Positions 30,265 to 34,674 of a DNA stretch of 34,674 bases are shown piece after piece (the first letter of the stretch is position 1; every line of letters begins with the position of its first letter). A program made the position numbers and the translations under genes. The notes beneath the pieces are model-generated. The model was not told the DNA's origin. It saw nothing but the letters and a program-made list of their open reading frames with translations, and searched no databases. The DNA lies in assembly GCA_016290835.1 (NCBI GenBank), contig JAEEVG010000024.1, forward strand, positions 1 to 34,674, given 5' to 3'. The stretch is from Bacteroidales bacterium. GTDB lineage: Bacteria > Bacteroidota > Bacteroidia > Bacteroidales > UBA932.

Positions 30265-30708
30265 ATGAAACTCAACAAGATATTCAAGTGGGGAATGGTG
30301 GTGCTGATCCTCATCAGCGTCGCTCTCCTGGTGTGGGGTTTCGTGAAGGGCTTTGCAGATGGTGACGTCGCTCTGCCTGCCACGAATGCTCTCCTCACCT
30401 GGGCAGCGATCATGATCGGCATCGCCCTCTTCTGCTGGATCGTCATCGGGCTGATCATCAGCGTCGCAAACAATCCGAAATCCCTCATCAAGATGGGTAT
30501 CGTCCTGGTTGCGGTCGTCGCTGTGGCCCTGGTGGCATACATCCTTGCGAAGGGCAACCCCGTCCCGGGCTATACGGGAACTCCCGTCTCCCAGGGCATG
30601 CTCAAACTTACTGATACCATCCTGATCCTCACGGCCATCGCCGGTGTCGGCGCCATTGTTGCCATCATCGTCGGTGAAATCCGTCTGGCCATCGCTAACA
30701 AGAAGTAA
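30265..30708 (+). CDS. Small four-helix membrane protein within the exbB-exbD cluster
   Basis: This is a 147-residue protein that I do not recognise. Four hydrophobic segments are visible, roughly residues 8-28 (WGMVVLILISVALLVWGFVKG), 42-68, 75-94 and 115-140 (ILILTAIAGVGAIVAIIV). There is a short basic tail (LAIANKK) and a polar loop with GNPVPGYTGTPVSQG. It is encoded 30 nt after exbB and its stop is 2 nt before the first exbD, so it is very likely part of the same transcript. An accessory subunit of the ExbB-ExbD motor is plausible from position only. No catalytic motif is visible. Confidence 0.8.
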   Translation: MKLNKIFKWGMVVLILISVALLVWGFVKGFADGDVALPATNALLTWAAIMIGIALFCWIVIGLIISVANNPKSLIKMGIVLVAVVAVALVAYILAKGNPVPGYTGTPVSQGMLKLTDTILILTAIAGVGAIVAIIVGEIRLAIANKK

Positions 30709-30710
30709 TT

Positions 30711-31295
30711 ATGGCTAAGAAAACACCAGCAATCAATTCGAGTTCTACGGCCGATATCGCTTTCCTGTTGTTGTGCTACTTCCTGATGACCACAACGATG
30801 GGTTCGCACTTCGGACTTTCCCGTCGTCTCCCCCCGATGCCTGATCCCAATCAGAAGGTCGAGGACCAGAAGGTCAATCGGCGCAACATCATCGTGGTGA
30901 AGATCAACTCTGCCGATAGGATTCTTGCCGGTTCCGATGCCATTGACGTCTCTCAGCTTAAAGACAAGATTAAAGAGTTCATTAGCAACCCCGCCAACGA
31001 TCCGAACCTTCCTGAGAAGGAAGTGAAGGAGATCGAAGGTTACAGCAAGGGCACCTACCCTGTCTCCAAGGGCGTGATTTCCCTGCAGAACGACCGTGGT
31101 ACAAGTTACCAGGCCTATATCGCCGTCCAGAACGAACTCGTCAAGGCAGTCAACGAACTGCGTGACGACTTCTCGATGCGCGAGTTCGGCAAGGTTTATA
31201 CGATGCTCGACGAAGACCAGCAGAAGATCGTCCGCGACTGTATCCCGCAGAACATTTCCGAGGCGGAGCCTAAGGACGTCGGTAAAAGAAGATAA
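30711..31295 (+). CDS. exbD: ExbD/TolR-family protein, first copy (extended)
   Basis: This is a 194-residue single-pass inner-membrane protein. The N-terminal helix INSSSTADIAFLLLCYFLMT carries the conserved Asp15 needed for proton movement in ExbD/TolR proteins. It is followed by a periplasmic domain longer than in E. coli ExbD (about 141 residues in total). The segment about residues 75-125 (ISNPANDPNLPEKEVKEIE and following) looks like an insertion, while SYQAYIAVQNELVKAVNELR fits the usual C-terminal fold. It lies between the unknown four-helix protein and a second, shorter exbD. Two different ExbD subunits in one cluster are common in Bacteroidota and may form a heteromeric motor. Confidence 0.9.
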   Translation: MAKKTPAINSSSTADIAFLLLCYFLMTTTMGSHFGLSRRLPPMPDPNQKVEDQKVNRRNIIVVKINSADRILAGSDAIDVSQLKDKIKEFISNPANDPNLPEKEVKEIEGYSKGTYPVSKGVISLQNDRGTSYQAYIAVQNELVKAVNELRDDFSMREFGKVYTMLDEDQQKIVRDCIPQNISEAEPKDVGKRR

Positions 31296-31309
31296 TAGGA
31301 GATAAGATT

Positions 31310-31777
31310 ATGTCAAGATTCAAGAAAGGCGGCAAAAAAGAAATGCCGGGGATCACTTCCAGTTCCCTCTCCGATATCGTGTTCATGCTCCTGTTCTTCT
31401 TCATGGTCACCACGCAGATGCGTGACACCGAGCAGAAGGTCAAAATCACTACGCCTGAAGCATCCGAAGTCGTCAAGCTGGATCGCAAGGACCTCAACTC
31501 GTACATCAACATCGGTTCCCCTACCCTGCAGTATCAGGCCCAGTACGGTACCGATGCCCGTATCCAGTTGAACGACGCCTTCCGCACCACGGACGACATC
31601 CGCGACTTCGTCGCCGCGGAGCGTGACGCTTTGAGCGAGGCCGACCGCCAGCTCATGACCGTGTCCATCAAGGCTGACCAGGACGTCAGAATGGGTATCG
31701 TGACAGATGTTAAGCAGGAGCTGCGACGCTGCTCCGCCCTTAAGATCATGTACTCCGCAAGAAAGCCTGCAAAATAA
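31310..31777 (+). CDS. exbD: ExbD/TolR-family protein, second copy
   Basis: This 155-residue single-pass inner-membrane protein has a basic cytoplasmic start (MSRFKKGGKKEMPGI), then the helix SSSLSDIVFMLLFFFMVTTQ with the conserved Asp of the ExbD family. The periplasmic domain ends in VTDVKQELRRCSALKIMYSA, the usual fold end. An AGGAG-like sequence lies 9 nt before the ATG, one of the few good Shine-Dalgarno matches in the window. It shares little with the upstream exbD beyond the helix and fold, so the two are not a recent duplication. A strong terminator follows 22 nt after the stop. Confidence 0.92.
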   Translation: MSRFKKGGKKEMPGITSSSLSDIVFMLLFFFMVTTQMRDTEQKVKITTPEASEVVKLDRKDLNSYINIGSPTLQYQAQYGTDARIQLNDAFRTTDDIRDFVAAERDALSEADRQLMTVSIKADQDVRMGIVTDVKQELRRCSALKIMYSARKPAK

Positions 31778-31798
31778 TCCTTTGCAGTATTGAATACG

Positions 31799-31828
31799 AG
31801 CAGCCCCCTTCAACGAGGGCTGCTTTTT
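31799..31828 (+). terminator. Intrinsic terminator after exbD
   Basis: AGCAGCCC (31799-31806) and GGGCTGCT (31817-31824) form a perfect 8-bp GC-rich stem with a 10-nt loop, directly followed by TTTTT. It closes the exbB-exbD unit and lies 18 nt before the asnS start. Confidence 0.85.
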
Positions 31829-31846
31829 AAAATCCATAAATCTAAA

Positions 31847-33250
31847 ATGAAGGAAATACTTCGAACCAAGGTGAAGGACCTGCTCACGATGGAAGCAGGC
31901 CGGGAGGTCCTGGCCAAAGGCTGGGTCCGCACGAAGAGAGGGAACAAGGAGATCGCATTCATCGCGCTCAACGACGGATCGACCATCAAGAACCTGCAGA
32001 TTGTCGTGGACAAGAATGCAGACACGGAACCCCTGCTCGCACAGATCAGCACGGGCGCCTGCATCGGCGTACGCGGCCGTCTGGTGGAATCCGTGGGCAG
32101 CGGCCAGGCCGTTGAAGTCCACGCAGAGGAGATCACCGTCTATGGCGGCTGCGATCCCGTGCGCTATCCGCTGCAGAAGAAGGACACTTCTTTCGAGTAT
32201 CTGCGCACCGTCGCCCACCTGCGTCCCCGGACCAATACCTTCGGCGCCATCTGGCGCCTGCGCAGCCAGATGGCCTTCGCCATCCACGAGTATTTCCACA
32301 GCAAGGGCTTCGTCTACGTCCACACCCCGCTGATCACCGCTTCCGACGCGGAAGGGGCCGGACAGATGTTCCAGGTCACGACACTCGACCTCGAGAATGT
32401 CCCGCGCGACAAGAAAGGCCGCATCGACTATGCCAAGGACTTCTTCGGCAAGCAGACCAGCCTGACTGTCAGCGGGCAGCTCGAGGGCGAGCTCGGGGCC
32501 ACGGCCCTGGGCGAGATCTACACCTTCGGCCCGACTTTCCGCGCCGAGAATTCCAACACCCCGCGCCACCTCGCGGAGTTCTGGATGATCGAGCCCGAGA
32601 TGGCGTTCTATGACATCAAGGACAACATGGACCTGGCCGAGGACTTCATCAAGCACCTGGTGTCCTATGCCCTGGAGCACTGCCTGGAGGATATCCAGTT
32701 CCTGAACGACCGCTATGACGGCGAGCTGCTCGAGCGGCTCCGCAGCGTCATCGGCACGGAGTTCGTCCGCCTGGAATATACCGAGGGCATCCGCATCCTC
32801 GAGCAGGCCGTGAAGGACGGCGTCCAATTCGAATATCCGGTCGCCTGGGGCATCGACCTGCAGAGCGAGCACGAGCGCTATCTCGTGGAGAAACACTTCG
32901 GCAAGCCGGTCATCCTCACGGGCTATCCCAAGGACATCAAGGCCTTCTATATGAAGCAGAACGACGACGGCAAGACCGTGCGCGCGATGGACGTGCTCTT
33001 CCCGAAGATCGGCGAGATCATCGGCGGTTCCGAGCGCGAGGCCGACCTGGGCAAGCTCGAGCACCGCATCGACGAGCTGGGGATGAGCCGCAAGAACCTC
33101 GAGTGGTACATCGACACCCGCCGCTTCGGCTCCTGCCCGCACAGCGGCTTCGGTCTCGGCTTCGAGCGTCTGCTCCTCTTCATCACCGGCATGTCCAACA
33201 TCCGGGACGTCATCCCGTTCCCGAGAACTCCTAAAAACGCAGAATTCTAG
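31847..33250 (+). CDS. asnS: Asparaginyl-tRNA synthetase
   Basis: This 467-residue cytosolic class IIb synthetase charges tRNA-Asn. An N-terminal OB-fold anticodon-binding domain occupies about residues 15-100 ([35 protein letters not shown]). The catalytic core holds [17 protein letters not shown], the motif 2 region [39 protein letters not shown] and motif 3 [15 protein letters not shown]. The length is normal. ATG 31847 is chosen because an in-frame TTG at 31790 precedes and includes the terminator hairpin. No clear promoter is seen in the 18 nt after the terminator, so some read-through from exbD may be needed. The udk gene follows after 2 nt. Confidence 0.97.
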   Translation: MKEILRTKVKDLLTMEAGREVLAKGWVRTKRGNKEIAFIALNDGSTIKNLQIVVDKNADTEPLLAQISTGACIGVRGRLVESVGSGQAVEVHAEEITVYGGCDPVRYPLQKKDTSFEYLRTVAHLRPRTNTFGAIWRLRSQMAFAIHEYFHSKGFVYVHTPLITASDAEGAGQMFQVTTLDLENVPRDKKGRIDYAKDFFGKQTSLTVSGQLEGELGATALGEIYTFGPTFRAENSNTPRHLAEFWMIEPEMAFYDIKDNMDLAEDFIKHLVSYALEHCLEDIQFLNDRYDGELLERLRSVIGTEFVRLEYTEGIRILEQAVKDGVQFEYPVAWGIDLQSEHERYLVEKHFGKPVILTGYPKDIKAFYMKQNDDGKTVRAMDVLFPKIGEIIGGSEREADLGKLEHRIDELGMSRKNLEWYIDTRRFGSCPHSGFGLGFERLLLFITGMSNIRDVIPFPRTPKNAEF

Positions 33251-33252
33251 TT

Positions 33253-33873
33253 ATGTTAGTCATCGGTATCGCCGGCGGATCCGGCTCAGGCAAGACGACC
33301 GTCGTCAAAGCCATCACCGAGCAGCTCAACGCCAAGCGGGTGGTGGTCATCCCCCAGGATTCCTACTACAAGGACTCCAGCGACCTCTCCGACGAGGAGA
33401 AGCGCGCCCACAATTTCGATCATCCCGACGCCATCGACTGGGAACTGCTCTGCGATCAGCTCCGGGACCTCAAGCGCGGCAAGACCATCCAGCAGCCGGT
33501 GTATTCCTACATCTCCTGCTCCCGTTCCAAGACGGAGACGGTGACCGTGGAGCCCGCGGATGTCATCATCATCGAAGGCATCCTGATCTTCACCTGCAAG
33601 CGCCTGCGCGACCAGATGGATATCAAGATTTTCGTGGATGCGGACGATGACGACCGCCTGATGCGCGTGATGGCGCGCGACATCACCGAGCGCGGCAAGG
33701 ACGTCCACTGGGTAATCGAGCGTTACTCGCGCACCGTCAAGCCGATGTACCTCCAGTTCATCGAGCCGAGCAAGCGCTACGCGGACATCATCATTCCGCA
33801 GGGCGGGCACAACAAGGTGGCCATCGACATCATCACGGCCACCGTCGAGAAGTCCCTCGCGAAAATCAAATAA
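33253..33873 (+). CDS. udk: Uridine kinase
   Basis: This 206-residue cytosolic P-loop kinase phosphorylates uridine and cytidine with ATP or GTP in pyrimidine salvage. The Walker A motif GIAGGSGSGKTTVVKAI is near the N-terminus. VVVIPQDSYYKD, NFDHPDAIDWELL and PVYSYISCSR form the nucleoside-binding part. VIIIEGILIF (Walker B-like), FVDADDDDRLMRVMARDI and the lid RGKDVHWVIERYSRTVKPM complete the family pattern. The length is normal. It begins 2 nt after asnS and ends 8 nt before the TonB-like gene, so the three genes probably share one transcript. Confidence 0.96.
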   Translation: MLVIGIAGGSGSGKTTVVKAITEQLNAKRVVVIPQDSYYKDSSDLSDEEKRAHNFDHPDAIDWELLCDQLRDLKRGKTIQQPVYSYISCSRSKTETVTVEPADVIIIEGILIFTCKRLRDQMDIKIFVDADDDDRLMRVMARDITERGKDVHWVIERYSRTVKPMYLQFIEPSKRYADIIIPQGGHNKVAIDIITATVEKSLAKIK

Positions 33874-33881
33874 GCAGCCCC

Positions 33882-34601
33882 GTGCGCCGGATCTCCAGCG
33901 AAGATAAGGCAGGCATCTACACCACCGTGATCGTCCATCTCGCGGTGGTGATTATCTTGTTGCTGGCAGGTCTGGATTATTCCCTGAAGAAAGAGAACAG
34001 CTTCGTGCTGGATTTCTCCAAGCTCGAAGAGAAGGAGCGCCTCCAGGAGGAGGTGGAGCGGCTGCGCAAGGAGGTGGAGTTCAAGGAGAGCATTGCGCGC
34101 AAACTTGAGGAGGATCTGGGCTCGGTGCCGATCCGGGGCGTGGCCGTGGACCGGGGCGCCCTGCGGGACGATCGCGGGACGGATGCGGAACAGCTCTACC
34201 GCGACGCTGCGCGGCTGCAGGAGGAGCTTTCCAAGGGATATCAGGTGGAACAGGACGACGTGGCCGATCCGGGGCCCGTGGTGCCCCAGAAACAGGAAAA
34301 GAAGCAGGAAGCGGTGTATACCGGCCCCTCGGTGGTGTCCTACTACCTGGAGGGGCGCAAGGCCAGCCATTTGCCGATTCCGGCGTATCGTTGCCTGGGC
34401 GGAGGGCAGGTGACGGTGCTGATCACCGTCAATCCCGGCGGGACCGTGATCGGGGCCAAGGTGGACGAGGCCGTGTCGTCGACGGACGGCTGCCTGCGCG
34501 CCTTTGCCATCCGCGCCGCCCGCTTGTCCAAGTTCTCCGCCAAAGCCGACGCTCCCCCCAAACAGCAGGGCAATATCGTTTACGAATTCATCCCCCAATA
34601 G
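33882..34601 (+). CDS. TonB-like energy transducer with a coiled-coil stalk
   Basis: This 239-residue protein starts with GTG at 33882; no better in-frame start is nearby. A single N-terminal transmembrane segment (about residues 12-30, IYTTVIVHLAVVIILLLAG) is followed by a heptad-like coiled coil (about 46-80, EEKERLQEEVERLRKEVEF). A second helical stretch (101-118) and a polar linker rich in Gln and Lys come next. The C-terminal domain (about 148-239) resembles TonB C-terminal domains: GGQVTVLITVNPGGTVIGAK, then VDEAVSST and an Arg/Ala-rich helix. The usual Pro-rich spacer is missing. Cys171 and Cys204 might form a disulphide. It probably couples ExbB/ExbD to outer-membrane receptors, though an anti-sigma or structural role is possible. 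The stop codon lies in a hairpin. Confidence 0.75.
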   Translation: MRRISSEDKAGIYTTVIVHLAVVIILLLAGLDYSLKKENSFVLDFSKLEEKERLQEEVERLRKEVEFKESIARKLEEDLGSVPIRGVAVDRGALRDDRGTDAEQLYRDAARLQEELSKGYQVEQDDVADPGPVVPQKQEKKQEAVYTGPSVVSYYLEGRKASHLPIPAYRCLGGGQVTVLITVNPGGTVIGAKVDEAVSSTDGCLRAFAIRAARLSKFSAKADAPPKQQGNIVYEFIPQ

Positions 34602-34630
34602 CCCAATAGCTCCGTTGTCGCTATTGGGCT
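34600..34630. terminator. Hairpin spanning the TonB-like stop codon, possible bidirectional terminator
   Basis: AGCCCAATAGC (34600-34610) and GCTATTGGGCT (34620-34630) form a perfect 11-bp stem with a 9-nt loop. The left arm includes the last base pair of the TAG stop and is part of a tandem CCCAATAG repeat (34594-34609). No T-run follows on the plus strand, so a classical intrinsic terminator is not certain. Confidence 0.5.
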
Positions 34631-34643
34631 GACGCCTCCGATC

Positions 34644-34674
34644 CTATTTGATCTTACAGAATAGCAGGGCGTAG
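34644..34674 (-). CDS. Possible C-terminal end of a convergent gene, cut by window edge
   Basis: On the minus strand one frame is open from the window edge and ends in TAG at 34646-34644, encoding YALLFCKIK. The position after a hairpin and facing the TonB-like gene is what the end of a convergent gene would look like. Nine codons are far too few to identify a product or to be sure. Confidence 0.22.
   Translation of the reverse strand, partial: YALLFCKIK

Noticed and set aside
31790-31846. TTG start upstream of asnS
   Set aside because: The extension contains the intrinsic terminator hairpin at 31799-31828. Asparaginyl-tRNA synthetases begin close to [11 protein letters not shown].

Overview
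The window looks like a chromosomal segment of a high-GC member of the Bacteroidota, most likely order Bacteroidales. The evidence is a SusC/SusD pair, Bacteroidota-type promoters (TTTG, about 19-21 bp, TAnnTTTG), few Shine-Dalgarno sequences, a Porin_10-like outer-membrane protein, an ExbB/ExbD/ExbD cluster and TonB-like proteins. The genus cannot be fixed from sequence alone. No rRNA, tRNA, CRISPR array, transposase or phage gene was seen.

Region 1 (1-12,844) is a pectin/rhamnogalacturonan utilisation locus. On the minus strand lie susC, susD and a PL22-type oligogalacturonate lyase cut by the window edge. A 380-bp control region separates them from a plus-strand unit: an MscS channel, a GH105 unsaturated-uronyl hydrolase and a 1,116-residue enzyme joining a GH106-like domain to a GH28 domain. 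The SusC/D complex would import oligomers. GH106-like and GH28 activities would remove rhamnose and galacturonate, and GH105 and PL22 would handle unsaturated uronides. The control region holds two facing-away promoters, a perfect 10-bp inverted repeat and a TGTGA-N7-TCACA palindrome.

Region 2 (12,848-18,612) is envelope-related. An overlapping amgK-murU pair (MurNAc recycling) is read to the left. A Porin_10-like protein and a lytic transglycosylase are read to the right from a promoter that overlaps the amgK promoter. A YczE-like membrane protein converges on the transglycosylase with a 41-bp overlap.

Region 3 (18,687-25,155) has an M13 metallopeptidase lipoprotein followed by an FtsX/LolCE-like permease, a convergent NUDIX protein, and a tight three-gene unit: an SRPBCC-like protein, an RsmF/NSUN-type RNA m5C methyltransferase and a TPR protein. 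The methyltransferase carries an unusual in-frame insert built from nested inverted repeats. This is one of the two most interesting features of the window, with the GH106-GH28 fusion.

Region 4 (25,227-29,398) is housekeeping: queA, dprA, a TatD nuclease and ansA. Region 5 (29,494-34,601) is an energy-transduction cluster: exbB, an unrecognised four-helix membrane protein, two exbD genes, asnS and udk after a clear intrinsic terminator, and a coiled-coil TonB-like protein. The window ends with a hairpin and possibly the last codons of a convergent gene.

Several genes have a TAnnTTTG-like box within about 10 nt of the start codon, suggesting leaderless or nearly leaderless transcripts. All functional calls are from reading the sequence; no database search was run.
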